A stretch of DNA of 57,280 nt from Geofilum rubicundum JCM 15548 (lineage in GTDB: Bacteria; Bacteroidota; Bacteroidia; Bacteroidales; Marinilabiliaceae): positions 1 to 57,280 of the forward strand of contig NZ_BAZW01000026.1 of the NCBI RefSeq assembly GCF_000974365.1, given 5' to 3'. The notes beneath the pieces are model-generated. The model had not been told where the DNA came from, searched no databases, and saw only the letters and a program-made list of their open reading frames with translations. Both the position numbers and the translations under genes were made by a program. This document shows positions 9,090-18,200 of this stretch, piece by piece; position 1 is the first letter of the stretch, and each line of letters begins with the position of its first letter.

Positions 9090-10317
9090 AAAACGTCTCC
9101 TTCAATATCCGCTCAGTGGCCCCACACATACTTTGAACATAGCGATGTGCAGCATCACCGGAAGCCTTCAAAGAAGCTTCAGAGCCCGGCGACCAGAACT
9201 GATCCATCACTTTAAGAAAGTCGGCCTTATCCGAAATGGGAAAGCCGGCCCCCTGCTCAATTAAATCCATGGCCTCCTTAAACTTTTTGTGGTTGGGACC
9301 AAAAATCACCGGCATGCCATAAGTCGCCGCCTCCAATGTGTTGTGAATGCCCTTGCCAAAACCGCCCCCGATATAGGCCACACTGCCATAACGGTAGATG
9401 GATGACAGCAGTCCGATGGTATCAATAACCAATACCCGGGCATCGGCCGGAATGGCCCCACTCAGTTGGGAATAACGGCAAACAGGCACCTTGAAACGCC
9501 CCAGCAGCTGCGTGATGTGCGATTCGTGCACTTCGTGCGGCGCCACAATGCATTTCACATTTGGTGCAGCATGGTTGAGAAACTCTGCCAGAATAGCCTC
9601 ATCCTGCGGCCAGGAACTACCAGCCACCAGCACTTGAGCATCTCTGGCAAAATCGGCGATAACAGGCACCTCCGCCGCACTGGCCGCAATGGCCGCCACC
9701 CGGTCAAAACGCGTATCCCCCGCCACCACATGGTTCGAAAGGCCAATGCTTGTGAGCAATCGGGCCGAGGGTTCATCCTGCACATAAAAACGGGTAACGC
9801 ATGTCAGAATACGCCGAAACCAGGCACCATACCAACGAAAGAAAACCTGCTCTTTCCTGAAAATGGAAGAAACACTGTACAAAGGAATATGGGCACGTTT
9901 GAGTTGACTAAAATAGTGGAACCAATATTCATACTTCACGAAATAAACCTGGTCGGGATGAATGGCCCGGATAAAACGCTGCGCGTTTTTTCGGGTGTCT
10001 GCCGGCAAATAAACCACCACATCCACCTGATCGTAATTTTTCCGCACCTCGTAACCCGAAGGCGAAAAAAAAGTCAGCACAATTTTGTACTCGGGATGGG
10101 CCTCCCGGATGGCCTCAATCAAGGGACGTCCCTGCTCAAACTCCCCAAGGGAGGCACAATGCACCCACACCACCTGTCCGCGCAGATCACTGCCGGCCAG
10201 CTGATCCCATACCTGCCGGCGCCCCTTCGTCATCAAAGCCGCTCTGCTGTTAAACGGAGCTACCAGTCGGGCTACCCAACCAAAAAGACCAATACCTATA
10301 TTATATAAAGTCTGCAT
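9088..10317 (-). CDS. waaA: 3-deoxy-D-manno-octulosonic acid (Kdo) transferase
   Basis: WaaA (KdtA) adds Kdo from CMP-Kdo to the lipid A precursor at the inner membrane during lipopolysaccharide core synthesis. The protein is about 409 residues, near the normal size. The N-terminal hydrophobic segment and the region WVHCASLGEFEQGRPLIEA contain the conserved Glu of the acceptor domain. The C-terminal GT-B half has GSSWPQDEAIL and VAPHEVHE, then GGGFGKGIHNTLEAATYGMPVIFGP, as in the family (the last motif spans the nucleotide-sugar site). I use the start at 10317 (MQTLYNIGIG) rather than 10374, because the extra 19 residues are not family-like. It converges on fkp. Confidence 0.93.
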   Translation of the reverse strand: MQTLYNIGIGLFGWVARLVAPFNSRAALMTKGRRQVWDQLAGSDLRGQVVWVHCASLGEFEQGRPLIEAIREAHPEYKIVLTFFSPSGYEVRKNYDQVDVVVYLPADTRKNAQRFIRAIHPDQVYFVKYEYWFHYFSQLKRAHIPLYSVSSIFRKEQVFFRWYGAWFRRILTCVTRFYVQDEPSARLLTSIGLSNHVVAGDTRFDRVAAIAASAAEVPVIADFARDAQVLVAGSSWPQDEAILAEFLNHAAPNVKCIVAPHEVHESHITQLLGRFKVPVCRYSQLSGAIPADARVLVIDTIGLLSSIYRYGSVAYIGGGFGKGIHNTLEAATYGMPVIFGPNHKKFKEAMDLIEQGAGFPISDKADFLKVMDQFWSPGSEASLKASGDAAHRYVQSMCGATERILKETF

Positions 10318-10546
10318 GTTAAATATTTTTTTCCACCAATCGAAGATTGACGCAGTCAATAACGCCAATGACACTTATTTAAAAACAACCAAATGTATGA
10401 ATCAATAATAAGCCTTGGCTACATCCCTCCCCTTCGTGTTCTTTGGCAAAAATATTGGATATCATTTTTACGGCATAAAAATACAACAAGCTGACCGACT
10501 GTCTCATCTTTTTGTCTGAAAAAAGCAGTTTGCGGTCAAAATCTTT

Positions 10547-10554
10547 TACTTTTG
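10547..10554 (+). promoter_or_regulatory. Candidate -7 element TACTTTTG before glnS
   Basis: TACTTTTG fits TAnnTTTG and sits 26 bases before the chosen glnS start, which would give a short leader. A TTTG at 10529-10532 is closer than the usual 19-base spacing, so the -33 part is uncertain. Confidence 0.5.
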
Positions 10555-10580
10555 TGTTCTGTAATTACAAGACACCAACT

Positions 10581-12287
10581 ATGAGTAACGAAGCATCAAA
10601 ACCGAGCGTTGAAGAAGTTAAAACCAACTTTATTTTTCAGGAAATAGACAAAGATCTGGCAGCGGGTAAAAACGGAGGGCAAATACTGACCCGTTTCCCA
10701 CCCGAGCCCAATGGCTATTTACACATCGGACATGCCAAATCCATTTGCCTGAATTTTGGCATTGCCAAGCATTATAAGGCAGGCTGCAACCTGCGCTTCG
10801 ATGATACCAACCCCACCAAAGAAGAGGTGGAATACGTGGATTCCATTCAGGAAGACATCAAATGGCTGGGTTTTGAATGGGAAGGGGAGCCCAAATATGC
10901 CTCCGATTACTTTGAGCAACTCTATGAGTGGGCCGTTCTCTTAATAAAGAAAGGCAAGGCTTACGTCTGTGAGCTCAACGCCGAAGATATTGCTGCCCAA
11001 AAGGGCACACCCACCACACCCGGTAAAGAGAGTCCTTATCGCAACCGGTCGGTGGAAGAGAACCTCGATTTATTTGCCCGCATGAGAGCCGGCGAATTTA
11101 AAGATGGTGAAAAAATATTGCGCGCTAAAATCGACATGGCCTCACCCAACATGCACATGCGCGACCCCATCATGTACCGCATTTTGCACCGCCATCATCA
11201 CCGGTCGGGCGACCAGTGGTGCATATACCCGATGTACGACTTTACGCACGGACAGAGCGATTTCCTCGAAGGCATCACCCACTCCATTTGCACCCTCGAG
11301 TTTGAAGTCCACCGTCCCCTCTACAACTGGTTTTTAGATCAGATACTGGAGGGAGAAACCCCTTCAGTTCGCCCGCGTCAAATTGAATTTGCACGGCTCA
11401 ACCTGAACTACACCGTCATGAGTAAGCGCAAGCTGCTCGAGTTGGTGCAAAAGGGCATCGTATCCGGTTGGGACGATCCCCGCATGCCGACCATTTCGGG
11501 CTTGCGTCGCAGAGGCTACACACCGGAATCGATTCGCATGTTTGCCGACCGGGTAGGCGTGGCCCGTCGGGACAATGTCATCGACATTGCCCTGCTGGAA
11601 TATTGCGTGCGCGAAGACCTCAACAAAAAAGCCATGCGCGTCAACGCCGTGCTGAACCCCATCAAACTCATCATCACCAACTACCCCGAGGGACAGGTGG
11701 AAATGATGGAGACCGTCAACAACCCCGAAGACGAAAGCATGGGCCAGCGGACCATTCCCTTTAGCCGGGAAATCTACATCGAGCGGGACGATTTCATGGA
11801 AGATGCCCCGAAGAAATTTTTCCGTCTGGGCCCGGGCCGTCAGGTCCGCCTCAAAAGCGCCTACATCATTCAGTGTGACGATTTCAAAAAGGAGGCAGAC
11901 GGGACGATTTCAGAAATCTATTGTTCCTATTTCCCGGATTCACGCAGTGGCTCCGACACCTCCGGACTCAAAGTCAAAGGTACCCTGCACTGGGTATCGG
12001 CCCAACATGCCGTAGATGCCGAAGTAAGGTTGTACGACCGTCTGTTTATGGATGAAGAGCCGGACGGGCACAAGGACAAGGACTTTAAGGAATTCCTTAA
12101 TCCAGAATCCCTGACCATCCTGCCGAACTGCAAACTGGAACCCTTTCTGGCCAATGTTCAGCCATTGGACAACTTCCAGTTTCAGCGCCTCGGCTATTTT
12201 GCGGCAGACAAAGCCTCAAAACCCGACCAGCTCGTATTCAACAAAACAGTGGGACTGCGCGACAGCTGGGCCAAAGCCAATAAATAG
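10581..12287 (+). CDS. glnS: Glutaminyl-tRNA synthetase
   Basis: GlnS charges tRNA-Gln with glutamine in the cytoplasm. The 568-residue protein has the class I signature [15 protein letters not shown] near residue 40 and the KMSKS-equivalent VMSKRKL near residue 278. These are followed by the two-barrel anticodon-binding region with [17 protein letters not shown] and [21 protein letters not shown] place the start at 10581 (MSNEASKP) because an upstream in-frame Met would put the promoter-like element inside the gene. A GltX synthetase is also in the window (42176-43704), so this organism charges tRNA-Gln directly and need not rely only on the transamidation route. The gene stands alone, and the repeat block begins about 50 bases after its stop. 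Confidence 0.96.
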   Translation: MSNEASKPSVEEVKTNFIFQEIDKDLAAGKNGGQILTRFPPEPNGYLHIGHAKSICLNFGIAKHYKAGCNLRFDDTNPTKEEVEYVDSIQEDIKWLGFEWEGEPKYASDYFEQLYEWAVLLIKKGKAYVCELNAEDIAAQKGTPTTPGKESPYRNRSVEENLDLFARMRAGEFKDGEKILRAKIDMASPNMHMRDPIMYRILHRHHHRSGDQWCIYPMYDFTHGQSDFLEGITHSICTLEFEVHRPLYNWFLDQILEGETPSVRPRQIEFARLNLNYTVMSKRKLLELVQKGIVSGWDDPRMPTISGLRRRGYTPESIRMFADRVGVARRDNVIDIALLEYCVREDLNKKAMRVNAVLNPIKLIITNYPEGQVEMMETVNNPEDESMGQRTIPFSREIYIERDDFMEDAPKKFFRLGPGRQVRLKSAYIIQCDDFKKEADGTISEIYCSYFPDSRSGSDTSGLKVKGTLHWVSAQHAVDAEVRLYDRLFMDEEPDGHKDKDFKEFLNPESLTILPNCKLEPFLANVQPLDNFQFQRLGYFAADKASKPDQLVFNKTVGLRDSWAKANK

Positions 12288-12334
12288 GCTGTGGCAAAAG
12301 CCCTTCGGCAACTGCCTTCAGGAAATAACAGTTA

Positions 12335-12900
12335 AGCAGCGGCCCTTTTTAGCGCCCCAATTGCAAATGATGCAGAGTCGGTATATCGGTAAATTACCGC
12401 CTTCGAGAAATATCGTTAAAAAATGAAGGATGGTTGCCGTAAAGAAGCCCGCGCTGTTTGTCCGGGAGTCGAAGTGAACAGCGTGAACACATACTTTCTG
12501 TAAAACCAGAAGTTTTTCCTGCCTCAGATAATTTCCGTAAAGAAAATTGTCGGTAGCAGCGGCCCTTTTTAGCGCCCCAATTGCAAATGATGCAGCGTCG
12601 GTATATCGCTAACTTACCGCCTTCGAGAAATATCGTTAAAAAATGAAGGATGGTTGCCGTATAAAAGCCCGCGCTGTTTGTCCGGGAGTCGAAGGAAACT
12701 GCGTGAACACATACTTTCTGTAAAACCAGAAGTTTTTCCTGCCTCAGATAATTTCCGTAAAGAAAATTGTCGGTAGCAGCAGCCCTTTTTAGCGCCCCAA
12801 TTGCAAATGATGCAGCGTCGGTATATCGGTAACTTATCGCCTTCGAGAAATATCGTTAAAAAATGAAGGATGGTTGCCGTAAAGAAGCCCGCGCTGTTTG
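12335..12900. repeat. 220-bp tandem repeat, two full copies and one partial
   Basis: Copies begin at 12335, 12555 and 12775, each with AGCAGCGGCCC or AGCAGCAGCCC followed by TTTTTAGCGCCCCAATTG. The period is exactly 220 bases. Copies 1 and 2 are almost identical, differing by scattered substitutions and small changes near 12460/12680 and 12500. Copy 3 matches up to GCCCGCGCTGTTTG at 12900 and then switches to sequence that completes a palindrome. It is non-coding, and I do not recognise the family. Confidence 0.9.
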
Positions 12901-12943
12901 AGCGCAGCGAGTTCGCGGGGTTTAGGCGAGCAACCTTCATTTT
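12859..12943. repeat. Long imperfect palindrome closing the tandem repeat
   Basis: The arm AAAATGAAGGATGGTTGCC at the left pairs with GCAACCTTCATTTT at the right. An inner arm CCCGCG pairs with CGCGGG, and an apical GCGCTGTTTGAGCGC adds another short stem. In repeat copies 1 and 2 only the left arm is present. The structure resembles REP- or MITE-type dispersed non-coding elements. Identity to a named family was not established. Confidence 0.75.
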
Positions 12944-13204
12944 AGATATTCATCGTCAGCGGCGGCCTTTTTTAGCTTCGCTGAATTTTGCTACGTTCGG
13001 CATTGATGCAAACAAGTTTGACCACTGCGCTCACTAAACGCAAAATTTGCTTACTTTTTTTGGCTGGAGCTGGAGCGAAGCGGATCATGAATGCCATAAA
13101 TAGATAAACACAACATGAGTAAAAAAGTAAGATATAAGAATATTGTAACCTTGTAGCGGTTTTATAAGTTTAAACCCTTACAAGGTTTTCATATTTTATC
13201 TGTG

Positions 13205-14038
13205 ATGGCATACTTCAAAAATACCGCTCGTTTTTTTCTACTACTGCTTGTTTTTTTTGCAGTCAGCACACCAACAGTCGTATACGGACAGGAAGGCTCG
13301 GTGAACCAACTGGACACGCAAGGAAAAAAAACCGGCCTTTGGCAAATCTCTTCAGATGAGGGCTATATTTTAGAAGAAGGATCTTATACCGAAGGACGCA
13401 AAAACGGTCTGTGGAAAGGTTACTATCCGGACGGGACCCTCAAACATGAAATCACTTTTGTGGAAGGCGTTGCCAACGGTCCGGCCCGCTTCTACTTCGA
13501 AAATGGTCAGGTTTGGGAAGAGGGTGTCTGGCGCGAGGCTTTTTGGGTGGGCGACTACCGCCTGTACCATTCCAACGGACAAGCAGCCTATGAGTTCACC
13601 TACAATAAGGTGGGCAAACGAGAGGGCGAGCAGCGTTACTACTACCGCGACGGCAACATCATGTACAAGGGGAAATGGGACAATGGCACGGTGGATGGCC
13701 ATGTGGAGGTGTACGACTCAACCGGCACCTTGCAGCAAATAAGAAACTACCAGGACGGCAGCTTTGAAACCACTACTGACCTGCGGCAGAACAGGCCGGA
13801 GGACAATTCTGCCCGTCCCGACAAAATGATTACTCCTTTCTATGGAACCGGCTACCACACAGCCCGAAAACTCAATGGGAACATTTATCAGAAAGGTTAC
13901 TACCGGGAGGGTGTACTGCACAACGGAGAAGAATACATTTACGACCACAACGACGCGTTGCGTCAAATCAGGGTCTATGAAAATGGTCGCATCATAAAAA
14001 TAAAGTCGGGCTCAGAACTCAAAAACCTGCCCGAGTAG
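13205..14038 (+). CDS. Secreted MORN/YwqK-like repeat protein
   Basis: The 277-residue protein has an N-terminal signal peptide (hydrophobic to about residue 26, ending near VYGQ) and a series of about seven MORN-like repeats with the pattern G.W..YY.DG.....F..G...G. Examples are NGLWKGYYPDGTLKHEITF, GVWREAFWVGDYRLYHSNGQ and YYYRDGNIMYKGKWDNG. Such proteins are often auto-annotated as YwqK-family antitoxins, but no toxin partner is next to this gene. An extracytoplasmic structural or binding role is more likely. The start is ATG at 13205, although a GTG lies directly before it. A small inverted repeat (13147-13187) precedes it and may be part of its leader. The function is unknown. Confidence 0.8.
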   Translation: MAYFKNTARFFLLLLVFFAVSTPTVVYGQEGSVNQLDTQGKKTGLWQISSDEGYILEEGSYTEGRKNGLWKGYYPDGTLKHEITFVEGVANGPARFYFENGQVWEEGVWREAFWVGDYRLYHSNGQAAYEFTYNKVGKREGEQRYYYRDGNIMYKGKWDNGTVDGHVEVYDSTGTLQQIRNYQDGSFETTTDLRQNRPEDNSARPDKMITPFYGTGYHTARKLNGNIYQKGYYREGVLHNGEEYIYDHNDALRQIRVYENGRIIKIKSGSELKNLPE

Positions 14039-14053
14039 AAGGAAAAAAACGGC

Positions 14054-15313
14054 TTAGTCGCCCCGCACACAGCGCACCGAAAAGCCATATTTTTTTGAAA
14101 AACTGCCCCGGTACAAATAGTCATAATCGGGCAGTATATATCTGCTCCAGGCATTCTCCTCATCCCTTGGAGAGGCGGTCCACCAATAAGCATAATCCCC
14201 CACACTGTTGAAGTGGCCCTCATGGCTGCGACGCCCGGCTGGAAGCGCCGAGAAGCCAAAAAGATTGGTCCCCTTTTGGCCATTCCATCCCCGCAAGGTC
14301 TTCATTTTAAGGGCACCATCCTTACCCCGCCAACCGGTAGCAGAAGTAACATCAATGGCAGGATCCATCACTTTTTCAAGTTCCAGCCAATCCTCATCTG
14401 TTGGAAGCCGCCAGCCTTGGGGACAAAGCCCCGCATCTGACACCGCATACCAATTATACAAGGCGCCATACTGGTATCGATGATGATCATTGTTTTGGTA
14501 CCAGCAATAAGCCGGAAGCGCAAGATCCTGCCAGTCATTATTATCCCGAACCTCCGGTAATTCCTCGCCCGAAACCAAATGGGTTGTGCGTAAATTTTCG
14601 GCCATCCAGAACCGTCCCCCAATTTCGACCGTGGCATAAGCATTTTTGTCCCCATCCACACAAGGCATAAATTGAAAAACCACCACAGAATCCTTGGTGG
14701 GGACCAGCGTCACATAATGGACCATCTCACCCGCCATCCCTTTCATAAGGAGGCGGTCCCCTGTCGCATACGGCCAGGAAATGGCCATTTTTGTCTGCTC
14801 CTGAGGGCTTGCGGCCTGCTTGCTCCAGACCACCAGGACCTTATTCGCAGCTAGGCGAGCGTCCGATCTGATCCAGTGGGTATGTTCGGCATGGGGTGTC
14901 ATCAAAGACACTTTGTAGGCGCCACTTCTCAACCCTTCTACCCGCAATTGGTGCTGGCCGCGGGGCAGCTCCCGCTCCTCATTGACCACCACCCGCCCCA
15001 TGGCATCCGAAATGCTTAGGAAAACATAACCCGGCCGGGCCAGCGCAAATGCGATGTCGCAAGCGCCTGCCGCCATATCCGGTGAAACCACCATGTCAGA
15101 TATGGAATCGTTCTGAAGATCGCCACCGGAACCTCCCAACCATAAATACTCTCCGTTAAAAACCGACACCCTGCTGCCTGAATTCAGGTTCATCACTTCC
15201 ACCTCATCCAGATAAGCCGCTGCCCCCTCAGCCTCAAAATCCAGAGAAAGCGGCTGGGAAATCGCCCAGCTTCCCGACAAAAAACAAATCAAACCCAAAG
15301 CGCATCTCACCAT
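14054..15313 (-). CDS. Secreted FISUMP-domain protein
   Basis: The 419-residue protein has a signal peptide (residues 1-20) and a beta-rich N-terminal half with no recognised domain. Residues about 225-419 form a Fibrobacter succinogenes major paralogous (FISUMP) domain. Recognisable steps are WMAENLRTTHL, YGALYNWYAV, GLCPQGWRLPTDEDW, FSALPAGRR, YWWTAS and the terminal GFSVRCVRGD. These proteins are usually secreted and common in Bacteroidota; the domain resembles formylglycine-enzyme/C-lectin-like folds, but the activity is unknown. It converges with the MORN gene, with 15 bases between stops, and lies 12 bases past the hybrid kinase on the same strand, so it starts only a few bases downstream of that unit and may be co-transcribed with it. 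Confidence 0.85.
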   Translation of the reverse strand: MVRCALGLICFLSGSWAISQPLSLDFEAEGAAAYLDEVEVMNLNSGSRVSVFNGEYLWLGGSGGDLQNDSISDMVVSPDMAAGACDIAFALARPGYVFLSISDAMGRVVVNEERELPRGQHQLRVEGLRSGAYKVSLMTPHAEHTHWIRSDARLAANKVLVVWSKQAASPQEQTKMAISWPYATGDRLLMKGMAGEMVHYVTLVPTKDSVVVFQFMPCVDGDKNAYATVEIGGRFWMAENLRTTHLVSGEELPEVRDNNDWQDLALPAYCWYQNNDHHRYQYGALYNWYAVSDAGLCPQGWRLPTDEDWLELEKVMDPAIDVTSATGWRGKDGALKMKTLRGWNGQKGTNLFGFSALPAGRRSHEGHFNSVGDYAYWWTASPRDEENAWSRYILPDYDYLYRGSFSKKYGFSVRCVRGD

Positions 15314-15325
15314 AATTCCTGGTAA

Positions 15326-17820
15326 TTATTCCATTTCACTCAAGATATCCCGAATGGTAAGCCATTCCGCATACATCGATTCCATTAATAATTGTTTGAC
15401 TTTTAGTTCTCCCCTGGCCTTGTTCTCCATTTCACGTGCCATAGCGGCCAAACGCTCAAAACCCATATTCAGGCTCAAGCCCTTAATGGTGTGACTCACC
15501 TCCTTGACCACCCCTTCATCTTCAAGCCCGGATGCCAATTGATCCAGAATACCAGACATCTGAAACGATACGGAATGAATCACTTTTTCCATCAATTCTT
15601 CATTGTAACTGATCCGTTCCATCAAATCCTTCACATTGAAATGGGTGGTATCTTCATTCGAACGAATGAGGAATTCAAGCACCTCTTCATCCACCAGTTC
15701 GAATCCCTCCAGAAATTTCATCAACACCTCCAACAGCTCACGAGAACTCACCGGTTTCGGTAAAAACTCATCCATACCAGAGGAGAGACAAGCATCCCGC
15801 TCCTCTTTATGGGCTCCGGCCGTCAGCGCCACAATGGGGATATGGACGCCGGACCCGCTTTCTAAATCACGAATGGCCATCGTGGCTTCAATTCCGCTCA
15901 TCACCGGCATCTGCACATCCATTAAAATAAGATGGACCCGATGCTGCTTTAACAGATCCAACACCTCCCGTCCATTGGAGGCCTCGAGGATGCGTGCACC
16001 AGGGATCAACCGATGAATCAGAATCAGGATCAACTCCATATTCATAGGAATATCCTCCGCCACAATGAGCGTAGCGACTGCCGGTTAATCATTTTCCCTT
16101 TGGTATCCGGAGCCACAAAGCTCTTATCCAGATCCGTTGAAGGTGCCAATGGCGCCTTAATGGTGAACGAGAACACCGACCCCTTACCCGGCTCACTTTC
16201 CAGCTCAAAATGGCCACCCATTTTTTCAACAATGCGGTTCGAAATAATCAATCCAAGTCCCGTTCCCCCATACTTTCGCGTTGTGCTGGTATCGGCTTGA
16301 GAAAAAGCTTTAAACAAGCGGGTTCTTTGTTCATCGTTGATGCCAATCCCGGTGTCTCTGACAAAAAAAGTAAAAGCCCCCTCATCAGCACCCAGGGGGA
16401 CATATTTTACAGAAAGCACCACGCCTCCTTTGTCAGTAAATTTCACAGCATTGGCCAGCAAATTTACCAGAACCTGTTTCAGGCGCGTTGGATCAGAGAA
16501 AATAAAACGGGGGACCTCCTCATCCATCACCCATTTTGCCGTCAACTTTTTCTTCCTGGCCTGCAAACGCACCATCTCAACAGATTGGTAAACCAATTCA
16601 TGCAAATCCAACCCAACATTTTCGAGAATCAATTTACCGGCTTCAATCTTCGAAAAATCCAAGATGTCATTCACCACTGCCAGCAGAGCGTGACCGGATG
16701 AGCAGGCATTATCCACATAGCGCTTCTGGATGGAAGTCAGCGGGGTACTTTTCAGCACCTCGGTAAAGCCAATAATGGCATTTAAGGGGGTTCGGATTTC
16801 ATGGCTCATATTAGCCAGAAACTCCGACTTGGCCTGATTGGCCGCCTCTGCCTGCTCTTTGGCCTGAATGAGCTGTCGCTCCACCTCAATTTTCAACAGA
16901 GTATCGGCCAGGGAATTGGCCAAAACATGAATGAGCGATATATCATTGGACGTCCATATTTTCGGTGCTTTAACCGCATCAAAACCGAACAATCCAACAA
17001 TTTTTCCATTTTCAACAATGGGCACCGAAAGCAAGGACTGGATGTTCTGACCAATAAAAAGCGCTTTTTCCAAAGCAGCTTCTTCAGGAATGGCCTCTAC
17101 ACTGGCTATGTGCACCACCTTTTTTTGTAAAATCTGGTTCGACCACCAGGGCAGGGAGCTCAGGGGCAGCCGTTGCATATTGTCCATTTCGTGACTAACC
17201 CCTTCAGAACACCACTCATGCGTATTGGTGATACAGCGCTCTTCACTGGAAATTTTAAAGATATAAGCCCGGTCAACCCCAAAGAACTCACCGGTCACCC
17301 GCAGCATATGATCGATTTTTTCATCAATATTATCCGCCGAAGAGCTGATAAAATCATAGGAGATATCGGCCACCAACTTCTGAAAGCGCGTTTGATGTTC
17401 CAAAGCCTTCTGGGACCTGTAAATCTCGGTAATATCCTCTGCAGCCCCTTCCATCCAACCTTTATCCACCACCAAAGAAGCGGATAAGCGCACCCGGATA
17501 AGCTGATTCAACACCGTTCGAAATTCCGTTTCATACTTACTCACTTCCCCGTCCCGCCGCAAAAGATCCACCAACCGGGCTCTGTCCTCCAGGTTCACGT
17601 AGCGCTCCGACAAATAAAAGGGTTGCTTCATCAACTCCTCCCGGTTGTTAAATCCGCACATCACCGCAAAGGCTTCGTTCGCATCGAGCAGTCGGCTCGA
17701 CACCAACTCCGTCCTAAAGAGTCCGATCTGCGAATTCAAAAATATATTTCGGTAGGTCTCCTCCGCCCTGCTAATGGACGCCTGCCTACCCGAATTCAAC
17801 TCCCCTTTACCCTTCTCCAT
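15326..17820 (-). CDS. PAS-GAF hybrid histidine kinase with REC and HPt domains (frame broken at about 16083)
   Basis: Read across one frame break, this is a single hybrid sensor kinase of about 830 residues. In order it has PAS (residues about 20-130), GAF (160-310), HisKA ([16 protein letters not shown], with the phospho-acceptor His), HATPase ([22 protein letters not shown]), REC (acceptor Asp in LILMDVQMP) and HPt ([14 protein letters not shown], acceptor His). There is no transmembrane segment, so sensing is likely cytoplasmic. In the given sequence the kinase frame stops at 16042. The REC frame begins upstream, where ATLIVAED (the first strand and acidic pocket) has no usable Met. Restoring one C in the CC run at 16083-16084 gives a continuous [16 protein letters not shown] start at 17820 (MEKGKGEL), because upstream codons lie in a repeat tract. 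The stimulus and output are unknown. Confidence 0.85.
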
Positions 17821-17839
17821 ATTTAAATGAATTAAGTTT

Positions 17840-18062
17840 ATGCCCCCCGGCATCTCACCCCACCAACCCCATCTTCCCATTTTACCTATTCTTCCCTATT
17901 TACCTCTCGACCTAATGACCCTTCCTACCCCATCATCCCTATCGACCCATCCTACCCCATCATCCCTATCGACCCATCCTACCCCATCAACCCTTTCTTC
18001 CCTATCTTCCCCTATTTACCTAATGACCTATCGACCTATCAACCTAATAACCTACCCAATAA
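17840..18062. repeat. C-rich degenerate repeat tract between divergent genes
   Basis: Pyrimidine-rich units such as ATCGACCCATCCTACCCCAT occur twice exactly within 17937-17990. They are followed by looser TTCCCTATTTACC and CTAATGACCTATCGACC units. G is nearly absent from the + strand. The tract lies between the leftward hybrid kinase and the rightward cysS. It belongs to the same family as the tracts at 1-115 (inverted) and 47695-47785. I see no gene in it. Confidence 0.75.
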
Positions 18063-18158
18063 ACAACCAACCCCCCACAAAGGATTATTACCCATACGCA
18101 CATTTACCAACAAAGTAGGCATTTTTTATCAATTTCTTTAATAGGGCTCATTTCCGTC

Positions 18159-18166
18159 TAATTTTG
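18159..18166 (+). promoter_or_regulatory. Candidate -7 element TAATTTTG before cysS
   Basis: TAATTTTG matches TAnnTTTG and lies 34 bases before the cysS start codon. No strong -33 TTTG is visible. The position after the C-rich tract makes it the likely promoter of the cysS-peptidase-rnhB unit. Confidence 0.55.
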
Positions 18167-18200
18167 TAAATTAGCCGTTTCAAACAAATCACCAAACATC

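Larger units (their letters stand above)
12288..13204. other. Gene-free block of tandem and palindromic repeats
   Basis: This 917-base interval holds no credible gene. It contains the 220-bp tandem repeats (12335-12900), a long palindrome (12859-12943), a degenerate fourth repeat start near 12955 (GCGGCGGCCTTTTTTAGC) and a stretch near 12990-13085 of GCAAAATTTGCTTAC-like sequence ending in GGAGCGAAGCGG. That last motif also occurs at bases 2-13 of the window. The longest open frame (minus strand, 12614-12940) simply reads through the repeats. A 9-bp inverted repeat (13147-13155 with 13179-13187) lies just before the next gene. Confidence 0.75.

Noticed and set aside
12614-12940. Open frame of 108 codons on the minus strand in the repeat block
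   Set aside because: It reads through the tandem repeats and repeats its own sequence (GLLYGNHPSFFNDISR-like and ATILHFLTIFLEG-like pieces), with no start context. This is expected for non-coding repeats.
13115-13156. A 13-codon frame (MSKKVRYKNIVTL) before the MORN gene, overlapping the 13147-13187 inverted repeat
   Set aside because: It could be a leader peptide, but there is no run of regulatory codons and no evidence of translation. Too short to support.
13205-14038. Antitoxin function suggested by the usual YwqK label
   Set aside because: No toxin gene adjoins it and the protein has a signal peptide, which is incompatible with a cytoplasmic antitoxin role.
17840-18062. Possible CRISPR array in the C-rich tract
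   Set aside because: Units are short, degenerate and unspaced, with no unique spacers and no cas genes. No CRISPR array was seen anywhere in the window.
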